64,000 nucleotides of DNA from JANNBN01 sp963763885 (lineage in GTDB: Bacteria > Actinomycetota > Acidimicrobiia > Acidimicrobiales > JANYDT01), in assembly GCA_963763885.1 (NCBI GenBank), contig CAVXQD010000007.1, positions 1,612,001-1,676,000 on the forward strand, read 5' to 3'. The position numbers were made by a program, and so were the translations under genes. Positions 51,716 through 62,553 of the stretch are shown here, piece by piece. Each line of letters begins with the position of its first letter. Position 1 is the stretch's first letter. Under the pieces are notes generated by a model. It was not told where the DNA came from and did no database searches. It was given only the letters and a program-made list of their open reading frames with translations.

Positions 51716-54147
51716 CCAGCCCCATTAGCGACAAGGTTCGGACAGATCGCGCTGCTGATCGGATGCCTGGTTGCCACGCTTCCTGTCGCGTGGACAATCC
51801 TGGGCGCCTGGAGAACGGCGACCGGGTCTGGGTTCCTCACGCTTCATCTCCAACGCTCCGAGGTTTTGGCTTGGGCTTTCGCATTGGTCGGACTCACGGT
51901 GCTTGCCGCCCTGTTCGCGACGCTTCGCTGGTTCATGTGGGTGCCGTGGGTCGCTTCTGGGATCGTCCTTGTGCTGCTCGCCGCCCTCAGTGGAAACCTC
52001 CGCTCTGCTGTCTCAGCCCTGCTGACCATCAGCGCATCACTGAGCATCGGTTCACGGTTGACGCGACCAAAGAGCCCCGCGATGTCGATCGAGGGCAACC
52101 CGCTTGTCGATCTCGCAGCAGGCTTCGCCGTGGTCCAGACGGTTTTGTTCAGCATTGGGGCGGTCGGCCTCTTGAAGCTTCCCGTAGCCTCGCTCTCGTC
52201 GCAGCGGGCGCGATCGGAGTTCCTGCTTCGGTCCGGATGATCATCGAATCGTTCCGACAAGTGTCAGATGACCCGACGGCACGTTTCCTCGTCGGCACGA
52301 TTGGGGCGTTGACCACAATCGTGTGGGTGTGGGCCTGCGCTCCTGACCTGCAGTTCGACGCCCTGTACGCGAAAGCGTGGTTGCCGAGCGTCTGGGCTTC
52401 GACCGGCTCGACGCGTTTGCTCACTGATCACCCAGTCCTTGGAACGGTCGGCACCGACCTACACTTTCGGTCCCAGGGCACTTGCTCGGTGGAGTCAACA
52501 CCGGACAGTTCATTCAGGCCCTTTGTGGCATCTTCGTCGTGTTGTGCCCTTGGTGGGTCATGAGCAACAAGACGCCGCGAGAAGCTCGGCGTGCGGGGCT
52601 GCTGAGCATCGTCATTGCCACGAGCGGGCATTTCGTCTGGCAGATGGGCACTGCGTACGACGATCTGATTGTCAGTGTCCTCTTTCTCGGGACTCTCGTG
52701 TTTGCTTTCCCATCTGGCCGACCCGCCAGCAACCCTCGCAACCGCCAACTCACGAAGCTCGACGTGTTGCCATCCTGGGTCTGATGGTTGGGGCGCTTGT
52801 CGCGACCAAGCTCTACCTCATCCCATTCGCGGCGAATCTCTTCTTGGTCTGGAGTTTTCGAAAGGGGCTGAAGGCAATCGCAGCGTGCGTTCTCGGCGGG
52901 ACCGCGGGTGCCTTGCCCCTCTTCGCACTTCGGTTCCTGCAGACGGGAAACCCGTTCTTTCCTCAATTCAACAGCGTGTTCAAGTCTGAGTTCTTCCCCG
53001 CTGTCAGCACCAGTTGGAACATGCCTTACGACAAACGCGCGGGACTTGTTGATGCGCTGTGGTTGCCGTTCAGGGCGGCGCTGGAGCCGTTCGCGTTTAT
53101 GGAAGTCACGCCCGGCGGCGGGATGGGTTTCCTGGTGGTCGGATTTGGACTGAGCCTGCTCGGCCTGTTGTTCGCACGAGATCGCCGGATTCCTCTCGTC
53201 CTTCTCCGTGGTTGGCCGTATGGTGGCTGCAACTGCGGTACCTGCGATACGCGTTGCCGTTGTTGATCGCCTCTGTCGTCCTGATCCGCTTTGAGTTTCC
53301 ACGACTGCCCGCGCCACAGAAGCTTCGCTCACTGCTGAACTCAAGGGTTCCTGTTGCCGCTGTGGTTCGTGCAGCATTGGCGGTCAACGTCTGGCCGATC
53401 GCAGCGTCCTTTTGGAACATCCGGAACGACTCCCCATTCGGGTCGCCTCCGGGCGCAGACCCGGACCGAGCCCTGCGCCGCACACTCGCCGCCTATCCCG
53501 CAATCAATTCCTCAAGGCCCATGCCGAACGAGGTGACCGAGTCCGGCGCCCAGTGCAGTCGTCATGGCGCGGACCCAGTTTCCGAAAGTCCTTGACGTTT
53601 CGCCTCAGTGGGAGGCCGACGGGCAGATTCAGCTCGACGAAACCGGATTCGCTGCCGGCCGAAGCACCACTGGTCGACCGGTATCTAGCGGTGGGTTTCG
53701 ATGGATCGTCATCCCCACATCGGAACTCTCTCCAACTGGCATGGTCGACCCGAGCTCGTCGGTTCCCACGGGTACTGCCGGGCAGGAAATGGGTTTGACA
53801 TATACGACCTCTCGTCAATCGAAACGACCAGCGCACACCGGAAGCGAACCAGTTGAGTCCTCCGTCGCTCCTGGGCAGCGTGCGCCGTGGGCCGGGGCCG
53901 AACTCGAGTTGACCGATGGCGTCCTCACCGTTTCCGGTGGCTGCCAAGACGATCTGTTGCTGGTGACCGTTTGGCCCGCCGACCGACCGTGCCGATCGAC
54001 ACCGTGGAAACGCTTGGTTCCAAGCTGCTCTCGTTTAGCCGGATCACCCAGAGCGAAATCGTGACGGTAGCGCAGAGTCGGACCAACCCTCGCTCGACGA
54101 TCCGGGTGACAGGCCTGAAACCTCAGGAACCTGCCGCATTTCTCTAA
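51712..54147 (+). pseudogene. GT-C-like polytopic membrane protein, frameshifted in about six or more places
   Basis: Hydrophobic fragments occur one after another in alternating frames: IALLIGCLVATLPVAWTILG (about 51740), GLTVLAALFATLRWFMWVPW (51866-52190), FLVGTIGALTTIVWVWACAP (52230-52440), IFVVLCPWWVMSN (52482-52710), LGLMVGALVATKLYLIPFAA (52780-53210) and LRYALPLLIASVVLIRFEFP (53220-53500). The segment TGNPFFPQFNSVFKS matches FGNPFFPYYNTIFKS of the intact gene at 60976, so the two are paralogues. Shifts fall near 51738, 52195, 52470, 52715, 53215 and 53505. The end at 54147 is uncertain. Confidence 0.6.
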
Positions 54148-54339
54148 CACTAGGGGCCAGCTGCGCCGGCTGACTTGAGCCGAAGAATTGCGACGTCAAA
54201 GCCGGATACGATCATCGTTCTAACCAAGATGTATCGGTCACTCAACAACGATTGGACGCAGTTCTCGGTATCGGCGTCTTCCCACGGTGACGGCCGAACG
54301 GAAATGCCGACGGCTGGGCTTTGGGATCATAGGGAGCGA

Positions 54340-55844
54340 CTACGACCTCGGCCCGACCGACCGATAAAGGAAAGTACGCATAGTCTTTACTCCAAAGTGG
54401 GCGAGAAGTGGGGCGTAAGCCTCGGGGGCGGAAACACTCGTCGGCCGAAGATCGCGAACTGTCCGCGCGACTTCTCGTCGTTTGTTCATTGAGAAAGACA
54501 AAGAATCCCGCTCACTCGTCGGATACAGATCAGATGCACGGGCGGAGGCCATCGGCGACGAAACCGACTGATCCTTCAGAGCTTGGTTCCAACGATTCAA
54601 CGAGGCCGCGAGGAGCAGAAGAAGAAGCGGTCCGGCCACCAGTCGACGCCGTAGATGGCCAGGTCTACCGCAGGTTGGTCGGCGACTCGACGACCAACGT
54701 AAACCGAGGTGGACTCCGTCTGCTTCGGCCACGCCCCAACCAAGCGCACGAATCCGAACCAGCTGCAACATATCAAGAAGGGCGCGTACATTCGGTGGTA
54801 ATGAGTCGTGAGCCGCTGATTCGGCGCCGCCGATCGAAACAATCAAATCGGGAACGACGGCAGCTATGGCCGCCGGCAGCACCCGCCACTCGAAGGCACT
54901 CAGGAGCAGGAACGGGAGGACCATGGCGAGAAACAGGAAGAACTTGGTCGTCAGGATCGTCCAAGAGACGGGAAAGATTCTCCCGAGCCGAGGCCGCTGT
55001 GATGCCTAGTAGTAAGGCGAAACTTGTAGTTGTGTCTGCCAAAACCTCCCCACAACAAGTTGATGAGCGCACCGCCCAACAGGCAGAGAGCCTTCCGCTC
55101 GAAAAGTCTCCGACCGAACAAGCCAACAATCAGCACTGTTTCCAACCAGTCCGATGTGAGGGCTGTCCGCTCGGAGATCACCGCCGTGACAACAAAGGCT
55201 CCGACACCGAACCAGTGCGCACGTGCGCCCCTTGCTTTTGCGGCCATCCACGTCATACGCAAATAACTGCGGCTGGCGCAAAGTACAAGCGGTCGAAATA
55301 GTTCTGGCCGGTGAGGCCCTGAGTGGACCGGCCAGGTAAAGTACGCGGCTAACAGTCCGGCGACACTCGCCGTCGCAAGGGGGCCACCTCGGTGTCGAGC
55401 AGGAACCAGAGCACAAGCGCAATCCGACAGCAGCAGACCTCCGATCGAGAGGGCAACCATCGTGCGCGGAGCAATCCCGTCAGGCGAGTGACGAAACCCA
55501 TCGGAAGCGTGATCATGTACGGGTGAGTACGCCAGAAGCTCGTCTCCGGTGAAGTTTGCGAACCGAGAAACTGACACATCTCGCCCGCCTGGGACGCGGG
55601 GCGAGAACAGATACGGATAGACTGCATATAGGTAGTTGCCACGCAGAACCGGGTGACGCCACGTCCCACCAGGTCGACCATCCCCGCCGAATCGGAATAC
55701 TGCCCCGGGTACCGAAAGAACTGTCCACGAAACACTGACGCCACAGCGCAAGGCACGTGAAAACGGGGACCAGTTGGTGCAGGAATATCTGAGCGAAACG
55801 ACGCTACGCGCGTCGGGAGTGACTGAGGTCGGTGTTCGGCTCAC
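54340..55844 (-). pseudogene. Polytopic membrane protein (possibly DUF2079-like), frameshifted
   Basis: The minus strand gives hydrophobic segments in different frames: FVTRLTGL (about 55490), GLLAAYFTWPVHS (about 55340), WFGVGAFVVTAVISERTA (about 55210), FLLLSAFEWRVLPAAIAAVV (about 54890) and a soluble end SVSAPEAYAPLLAHFGVKTM (about 54400). The order of membrane segments followed by a short soluble end resembles DUF2079, but I am not certain. It converges with the plus-strand GT-C-like gene and follows the start of the glycosyltransferase-methyltransferase gene. Confidence 0.45.
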
Positions 55845-58800
55845 TCACGGAGTGACTGGTCGCCGTGCGATCACGGGAACCGAGAGCGTTGGTTGCCCCA
55901 CGAAATGCCGTACGACAGGTCAGATTCGTCGCGGACTGAGATTTGATCAAACCCGGCAAGTTCAAGATTTCGGATCAATGACTGTTCCTCGAACAATCGC
56001 ATCTCAAGCGTTTCGCCGTCGCCACCGTGATACACGAGATTCGAAAACTCTTGCCGCTCACCGGTCGTCGTCACGTTGATCGACTTCCGAGCGCCGCTCT
56101 CATCTCGCTCAACGGTCCACTCGTGCAAATCGGGGAAGTGCTCGGTCGTGCCAACCGCAGTGCCGGTCGGCATGCACGGCACAGACAGGACGAACCAGCC
56201 GCCCGCTTGAGAACTGCGAACGCACCATCGAACGCAAGTTGCACCGGCGGCACCACGTGTTCAAACACGTCGCTTGACAGCAAGAAGTCGTACTGCGACA
56301 ACCTGTCTGGCGTTGGTCTCGTGATGTCGAGCAACGGTTCTTGATGGAACGCCGTGTTCTGGTAGTCGAGGTGCCTCGAGAGGAAGGTGGCCATCCGGGG
56401 ATGGTCACTGAGGCCGATACCCCGCAGTGTTTTTGGTAACTCGTCGAGGCGCCTGGCGGCTCCGGTGGTGGCCACGGCGAGAGAACGTGCCATTGCGCGA
56501 AGCCTGGGAGTCGAGTCGCATCGGGGGCAGCTCGGTACTTCTCGACTCAGTTGATCGACAGAGACTGTGCACCACGTCGAGCAGATGTTGCATTGGAAGC
56601 GAAGGGTTGCACCATCGCCTGCGGCTCCAGCGCTCGGCCGAAGCGCAGCAATGCGACTACCGATTCGAGACGCGACCCGGCTATTGAGTCCGTCTGTTGA
56701 CAAGGGCACCGATGAGCCTCCGGGGTTTGGGATTCGGCGAGCAAATGGACGCACTGAAGTCTGCAGAGGAGCATACGTGTGCGGGGTCCACGGTCGATTC
56801 CACTTTGCTTCGTACGCTGCCTTATTGCTTGCGAACAATGCCTGGTAGCGGCCGTCCTCTCGCAGCGTCGAGAAGGAGGCTTCACCAATGTGGTAAACGA
56901 ACGTGTCGCGGGCGATCCTGATCTCCATGCCGGTCGACGCAATCCGCCGGCAATAGTCGTCGTCTTCAAACATTCCGGTGCCAAACCGATCGTCGAGTTC
57001 TCCGACCTGCTCCCAAACTGCCTTCCGGAAGGCAACGCAGAAGAAGGCGATGTTTCGAACCACGGCACTCTCGCCGCAGTGGATCAGGCGCTCATGAACC
57101 GACGACCTAAGGAAGGCCCCGAGCGAGAGCGGATTGACATCGATCTTCGCTTCGTTGCCAGTCCAGTTTGTGACTGCTCCAAGCAGCCCCACACGGAGAT
57201 CACGAAGGTGCGCTTCGAACGACTCGATTCCTCCAGGGCCGATAAAGCAGTCGTTGTTCAGCAAGATGACAACTTCGCCGCGAGCTGCCGCAACACCGCT
57301 ATTCATGCCCGCAGCGAACCCGAGGTTGTCTGCGTTCTCGACGAGTACAACCTGCGGAAGATCACCGACGAGCTCGCGCAGTCGAATGATGTCGGCATCG
57401 GCAGAGCCGTTGTCGACGCAGATCACTTGGAGTTGCGGGTAGGTGTTGACTTCAAGCAGGAGACGAACCGACGACGCGGTCAGCGCAGCATTGTTCCAGT
57501 TGAGTATCACTACGCTCACCAGCGGCGAATTTTCAGCCAGCAACTGGGAAACCTGCTCAGCACGGCTTCTCCAAGTGTGTTGCGAAACTGCTTCAACACG
57601 ACGCGAACGTTCCGCAACACCATTTTCATTCAGCGCTTCCGACACGGCCAACGCGAACTCGGCGGGCGTTGCAGCGATACGCACGAGACCCTCGAATCGC
57701 TTCAGTTCGGGCAATGGGGACGCCACCACCGATTTGCCGCGCGCCAGGTATTCGTACACCTTCACGGGGTCCGTCGATTCGGTCAGCGGTCGAATGTCAA
57801 ACGGAAGCAAACAGACGTCAAGCGAGTCCATGGCGTCACAGACCGCACTGTGCGGAATCTCTCCGTGGAAGGTCACGTTGGACCGCTGCCGCAATGGTTC
57901 CACCCGCGCCTCAGGACTGACTGCGCCATACAGCTCGACTTTCACGTCGGGGAGGTCGGCCGCTGCGAGCACCAGGTCGACGTCGAACCACTCAGCGATC
58001 GCGCCGACGTACCCGATCACCCGGGCTGGCTCACGGGCCTGTACCGGCAACGTCGCCAAGAAACCGTCGCACACGTTCGGCACCAGCGAGATAGGGCGGT
58101 GGGACTGCATGAGCGAGGATGCAGTCGCCGTGACCAGATCAGCCTCTTGGAGGAGCAGATCTTCAGCTGGCCCGAAGGCCACCCCGACGCGCTCAAAACC
58201 CTTCCAGTGGTCCATACGGTCGTACCAAACCGGCCAACCCCACGACTCGCGCAAGGTGAGGGCCAACTGAGTCCAGAACGGGAGCATGACCCCGGTCCAC
58301 GCGTCGAAAACCCCGTGACGCTCGCGCAAATGTTGCAAAGCCGCCCGATACACGTGGGCCTGGTCACTCGTTAGTGCGCCGTCGTAAGGGGGAATGACGA
58401 CGGGCGAGTGCAGCGTGACGACCATCACATCGGGGGCGACTCGGGTGACGGTGATTCCGGGCTCGGTCGAATGGGCGACCTGCGGGTTCACATAGAAGAC
58501 CCGGTGGCCGCACTGCGAAAGCTCGAGCGCTAGCTTCTGCGGTCGTTGCAGTCTGAAGGCCCAATCGATTGGCCCGAACATCACGATGTTCGCCAATTTC
58601 TGATCCGGCCGAGTGAGTTCGGCGCAGAGTTGCTCCGTCGCCGAACCAAGTGGGGGAAATGCAAGATCCTGGGCCGGTAGGTCTAGCTGCGGCCACCGAT
58701 CCTCGCTCGTTGAGACAGGAGTTGGAGGCTGGATGCCCTTCGCCCGAAGCACAAACGGCCAGAGCCGGTGCTTGATCGACATCGGAAGTAACCGCCAGAC

Positions 58801-58884
58801 GCGCCGCGCCGGTTTCTTCAACAAACGTTTGGCTGAAACCGTCGCTAACACGCTAAACCCCCGCTCACAAGGCAACGCTAGCAA
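55845..58884 (-). CDS. Three-domain protein: two glycosyltransferases and a methyltransferase, frameshifted at the 3' end
   Basis: Domains: a family 4-like glycosyltransferase (about residues 95-455; GYVGAIAEWFDVDLVLAA, TDPVKVYEYLARGKSVVAS), a family 2 glycosyltransferase (about 457-735; VSVVILNWNNAALTA, VENADNLGFAAGMN, GTGMFEDDDYCRRI), then a zinc ribbon (CNIC, CPRC) and a methyltransferase (QEPLLDITRP, LLSSDVFEHVVPPVQ). The frame opened at TTG 58884 ends at 56071 in a wrong tail; from about 56190 another frame supplies SVPCMPTGTAVGTTEHFPDL, and near 55875 a third gives VIARRP and a stop at 55845. About two indels are needed. TTG 58884 or GTG 58851 may be the true start. Confidence 0.75.
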
Positions 58885-58927
58885 CTCCTATCTCGATCTC
58901 ATGGCGTTGTCGAGCGGCTTGGTTGCG

Positions 58928-58933
58928 TAGGGT
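58928..58933 (+). promoter_or_regulatory. Putative -10 box of the leaderless ABC ATPase gene
   Basis: TAGGGT followed by 7 nt and ATG 58941; no ribosome site is present. The gene diverges from the glycosyltransferase fusion. Confidence 0.4.
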
Positions 58934-58940
58934 TAAGTAG

Positions 58941-60092
58941 ATGTCCGCCATCGAATGCAGAGACGCCGGGAAAGTCTTCCGCCGCTTCAGCGAACGCAAC
59001 CAGACTCTGAAACAGGTCGTGGCCCGGCGCCGGCGCGCCGTGTACACCGAACACTGGGCTGTCCGGCACCTGTCGCTCGACATCGCCTCCGGTGAGACAT
59101 TTGGAATCATTGGCGGAAATGGTGCTGGAAAGTCGACGACACTCAAGATGCTTGCGGGAATCCTGGTGCCCGACGAAGGATCGGTCTCGGTCAATGGTCG
59201 TGTGAGCGCACTCCTTGAACTCGGAGCTGGGTTCCACCCCGAGTTGTCCGGTCGGGAGAACGTCTTCCTCAACGGTGCGATTCTGGGGATGTCACGCAAA
59301 ACGTTGCTCAGACGATTCGATGAGATCGTCGGGTTCGCAGGTCTCGAAGCATCGATCGATGAACCGGTAAAGACTTACTCCTCTGGCATGTTTGCGCGCC
59401 TCGGGTTCGCCGTCGCCGTCAACGTCGATCCCGACATCTTGCTGCTCGACGAAGTGCTCGCAGTTGGGGACGAGGTGTTTCAACGACGTTGCGGTGAGAA
59501 GGTCGCCGAACTTCGCTCCTCAGGTAAGACCGTTGTGATCGTCAGTCATGGGCTTCAAGAGTTGCGCAAAATGTGTCGGACCATCGCGTGGATCGATCAC
59601 GGAAACATCAAGGCAGTCGGGCCGGCAATCGACGTTGTCAATGAGTACCTCGAGTCCACCCGCGAATTGCAACGAATCTCAGAAGACGGAATGGTTCATA
59701 CCGGAACTGGAGTTGTCACAACCTCGGTTCAGCCAAGCCCTGCCGTCATGGTCCAAGACGGCTCCGCACAGTTCGAATTCAGGATCGAATGTACCGAACG
59801 TGTGGAAGAACCCCGTCTCGGCTTCACGCTCCGGGCATCCGACGGAACTCCTGTTGTCGGTCACACGATGCCTTTGCGAACACTGACACGTGGCAGGCAC
59901 GTCGCCACTTATCAGATCGCTCGGCTACCGCTCACTCCTGGCCACTACGAGATCGCAACCTGGTTCGGCGATCGCAACGGCGTCGAACTCGATTCGTGCC
60001 TCCTGGCCGGAGGATTCGAAGTACGCCCCCCTGAAGGCGGGTCTCACGACTTCGGGTTGCTGTCCCTCGGCGGCAACTGGGCTTCAACATGA
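58941..60092 (+). CDS. wzt: Wzt-like ABC transporter ATPase for polysaccharide export
   Basis: 383 residues. Walker A GIIGGNGAGKSTTL, signature TYSSGMFARL and Walker B ILLLDEVLAVGD are intact, and the opening H-loop is in VIVSHGLQEL. The extra C-terminal domain (about residues 240-380; beta-rich, RLGFTLRASDG, GHYEIATWFGD) resembles Wzt C-terminal domains that read the end of the glycan chain. It couples with the permease gene by an ATGA overlap. The polysaccharide it exports is probably made by the surrounding genes. Confidence 0.9.
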   Translation: MSAIECRDAGKVFRRFSERNQTLKQVVARRRRAVYTEHWAVRHLSLDIASGETFGIIGGNGAGKSTTLKMLAGILVPDEGSVSVNGRVSALLELGAGFHPELSGRENVFLNGAILGMSRKTLLRRFDEIVGFAGLEASIDEPVKTYSSGMFARLGFAVAVNVDPDILLLDEVLAVGDEVFQRRCGEKVAELRSSGKTVVIVSHGLQELRKMCRTIAWIDHGNIKAVGPAIDVVNEYLESTRELQRISEDGMVHTGTGVVTTSVQPSPAVMVQDGSAQFEFRIECTERVEEPRLGFTLRASDGTPVVGHTMPLRTLTRGRHVATYQIARLPLTPGHYEIATWFGDRNGVELDSCLLAGGFEVRPPEGGSHDFGLLSLGGNWAST

Positions 60093-60970
60093 GGCGATTT
60101 CGAGGCGAGAACACCCTTGCATTGCGACCCAACGAAACGTATGTCCGCTTCGCTGCTCGTAGGGCCTTTGGCGAACGCGAACTTTTGTGGAACTTGCTCC
60201 TCCGCGATCTTCGTTCGCGGTATCGGCGAACCACTGTCGGTTGGCTGTGGTCGATGATCAACCCAGCAGTGATGACAGCGATCTACTCGTTTGTCTTCAC
60301 TGTGTTCTTTCATGTTCAGCCGGCGGCCGGCGTCCCAAGCGGTATGCGCGCCTATGCCTTCTACCTGCTGGGTGGCCTGCTGCCTTGGAACACGCTCGTC
60401 AACGGCGTAACTGGTGCATCAGCCGCCCTGGTGGGCGGGGGCGGCCTCATGGCAAAGGTTCGGTTTTCGCGGGAACACCTGGTGTTAGCAACCGTCCTTG
60501 CAATGAGCGCGAGCCTGTTGGTTGAGCTTGCCGTCCTCGGTCTGATGGAACTGATCGGCGGATACGTTGTGTTCCACCTGCTCCCCGTCGTCCTGTTCCT
60601 GGTGTTTCTCCTCACCCTCTTCATTTCCGGGGTTGGGCTCATTGTCGCCGCACTCAATTTGCGCTATCGGGATGTCCAACACCTGATCTCGATCGGGTTC
60701 CTGGTGTGGTTCTACTTGACGCCAGTCATCTACCCCGTGGGCCTTATCCCAGAGCGATTCACGATCCTCGGCGCGGAATTGCCGCTGAGGACGATCCTGG
60801 GGATGAACCCGATGTCCCGATTCATTCTTGCGTTCCGAAATTGCTTCTTCGATATCACCCTTCCGGGCTTCGGGACACTCGCCGGACTGACAGGCATTTC
60901 GGTCGCGACCTTCTTGATCGGGTATCGGTTCTTCATCCGACGCGCCCCGTGGTTTGTAGAGGAGCTTTGA
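60089..60970 (+). CDS. wzm: Wzm-like ABC transporter permease
   Basis: 293 residues with about six membrane helices. LLLRDLRSRYRRTTVGWLWS is the amphipathic N-terminus of type-2 polysaccharide exporters, LLPWNTLVNGVTGASAAL and LVWFYLTPVIYPVGLIPER are the family motifs, and the end is FLIGYRFFIRRAPWF. The membrane partner of the ATPase encoded upstream. It shares ATGA with that gene. Confidence 0.93.
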   Translation: MRRFRGENTLALRPNETYVRFAARRAFGERELLWNLLLRDLRSRYRRTTVGWLWSMINPAVMTAIYSFVFTVFFHVQPAAGVPSGMRAYAFYLLGGLLPWNTLVNGVTGASAALVGGGGLMAKVRFSREHLVLATVLAMSASLLVELAVLGLMELIGGYVVFHLLPVVLFLVFLLTLFISGVGLIVAALNLRYRDVQHLISIGFLVWFYLTPVIYPVGLIPERFTILGAELPLRTILGMNPMSRFILAFRNCFFDITLPGFGTLAGLTGISVATFLIGYRFFIRRAPWFVEEL

Positions 60971-60975
60971 CAGCG

Positions 60976-62547
60976 GTGACATCACTGGCTGCGACAAACT
61001 CGCAGGCCGCAATCACCGCGCAACGACCCACCGGCACCAGTTTCGAAAGCCGATCTTTTGCGGTACTCGTTGGAGTGTGTCTGTTGCCGATCGCGCTCTT
61101 CACCGGCCGGCATCTGGGCTCCGACACGAACTTCGACCTTCTCTCGTACCACGCCTACATCGGGGAAGCCGCGCTGGCGGGCCGTCTCACATCTGATGTT
61201 GCCCCCGCAGGGTTGGGGTCATTCCACAACCCGCTGCTTGACCTTCCCGGAGCCCTCGCGCTGCGGCAGTCAGTGCGACTGTTCACCGTCTGGCTCTCCA
61301 TCCAACAGTGGGTTTGCTGGCTCGCGCTCTGGGGGTTTGTCCGAGCGGTGCTGCGCGAGCGAAGTCGAGGCACCCAAATGCTGGCCCTCGCGTTTGCGTT
61401 GACCGGGAGCGCAGCGATCTCGTTGTCAGTCACGTCCTTCGGCGATTGGCCGGTTGCTGCTGCTCTCCTCGCAAGCATGGCGGCGCTGATCAACGCAGCA
61501 AACGGTGTGGGCTCGGCGGTTGCAGGTCAACACCGACTCTTCGTGGGCGGACTCTTCGGCGCGTGCGCGCTTGCCGCCAAGCTCACGGCTGCCCCGTTCC
61601 TGATAGGACTCACGGTGACCGCACTGGTCTTCGTGGGGAGCCGCGCACGGACCTGGGCGGCTGGACTCGCCGCTGGCATCACCGTGATGTGCGGCCCATG
61701 GTGGATCTATCTCCAACGACGGTTTGGCAACCCGTTCTTCCCCTACTACAACACGATTTTCAAGTCACCCGCCGGACCAACCAGCTCGTTCGACGACTCC
61801 CGATTTGGAGCGTCCTCACTGCAGGATCTGATCCGCCTTCCAGTCGAATTCGCCCGAGGCACAACCCGATACGGCGAGCTCCTGTACAGAGACCTGCGGT
61901 GGATTGGGGTCGTTTGCGCGTTGGTCGTGTGGATGGCGGTACCTGCGAGCAGCACGACCGAGCGCCGCGTGTGGCGTGGCATCGGAGTATTCGGGTGCGT
62001 TGGATACCTGCTGTGGCTGATCGGCTTTGGCATCTACCGCTACGCGCTGGTGTTGGAGTTGTTGGCGTCTGTGTTTATCGTCGCCGTCATCTCCACGCTC
62101 AGACCACGGATTCCGCCAGCCGCAGTCGCGCTCGCGTTGAGCGTCGCCCTCGCATTTCAGGTCGCTCCGAATTGGGGGCGGTCGACACCGTTACGAGTCA
62201 AGTTGCCACAACCCACAAACGGGAAGCGGACAGATCGGGTGCTACTCGCCGACATGGGGCCGACGGCGTACCTCGTGCGGAGCCTCGCACCCGGGACTTC
62301 GTTGGCTTCGATTCAGGGATTCGTGTTCGGCTTTTATCCAATCGAAGGCGAACTTGGACTTCGTCTCCGGAGGTTTGTTGCTGACGGCATCGGGAACAAC
62401 TCCCTTCGAATAGTCATCAACCCGGCGACGGAACTCCAACCGATTGTGGGGCAGCTGGGTATCGCCCCAGACATGGCTGCGTGCCAAGGTTTCGCTGGCC
62501 CCTACGGACCCCTTGCGATCTGTCCCACTGTTCGCGTTCCATCGTGA
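60976..62547 (+). CDS. GT-C-like polytopic glycosyltransferase or ligase
   Basis: 523 residues with about ten hydrophobic helices. Near the N-terminus GSDTNFDLLSYHAYIGEA places acidic residues in the first extracytoplasmic loop, as in GT-C enzymes that use polyprenyl-phosphate sugars. The C-terminal part is soluble. The frame overlaps the permease if read upstream; GTG 60976 is chosen (TTG 60967 is the alternative, nearer the GAGGAG ribosome site at 60958). It is the intact paralogue of the broken membrane gene at 51.7-54.1 kb. Function inferred from membrane layout and context only. Confidence 0.65.
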   Translation: MTSLAATNSQAAITAQRPTGTSFESRSFAVLVGVCLLPIALFTGRHLGSDTNFDLLSYHAYIGEAALAGRLTSDVAPAGLGSFHNPLLDLPGALALRQSVRLFTVWLSIQQWVCWLALWGFVRAVLRERSRGTQMLALAFALTGSAAISLSVTSFGDWPVAAALLASMAALINAANGVGSAVAGQHRLFVGGLFGACALAAKLTAAPFLIGLTVTALVFVGSRARTWAAGLAAGITVMCGPWWIYLQRRFGNPFFPYYNTIFKSPAGPTSSFDDSRFGASSLQDLIRLPVEFARGTTRYGELLYRDLRWIGVVCALVVWMAVPASSTTERRVWRGIGVFGCVGYLLWLIGFGIYRYALVLELLASVFIVAVISTLRPRIPPAAVALALSVALAFQVAPNWGRSTPLRVKLPQPTNGKRTDRVLLADMGPTAYLVRSLAPGTSLASIQGFVFGFYPIEGELGLRLRRFVADGIGNNSLRIVINPATELQPIVGQLGIAPDMAACQGFAGPYGPLAICPTVRVPS

Positions 62548-62553
62548 CCTGAC

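Noticed and set aside
56779..58374. 531-codon plus-strand frame
   Set aside because: It is the mirror of the well-supported glycosyltransferase fusion on the minus strand.
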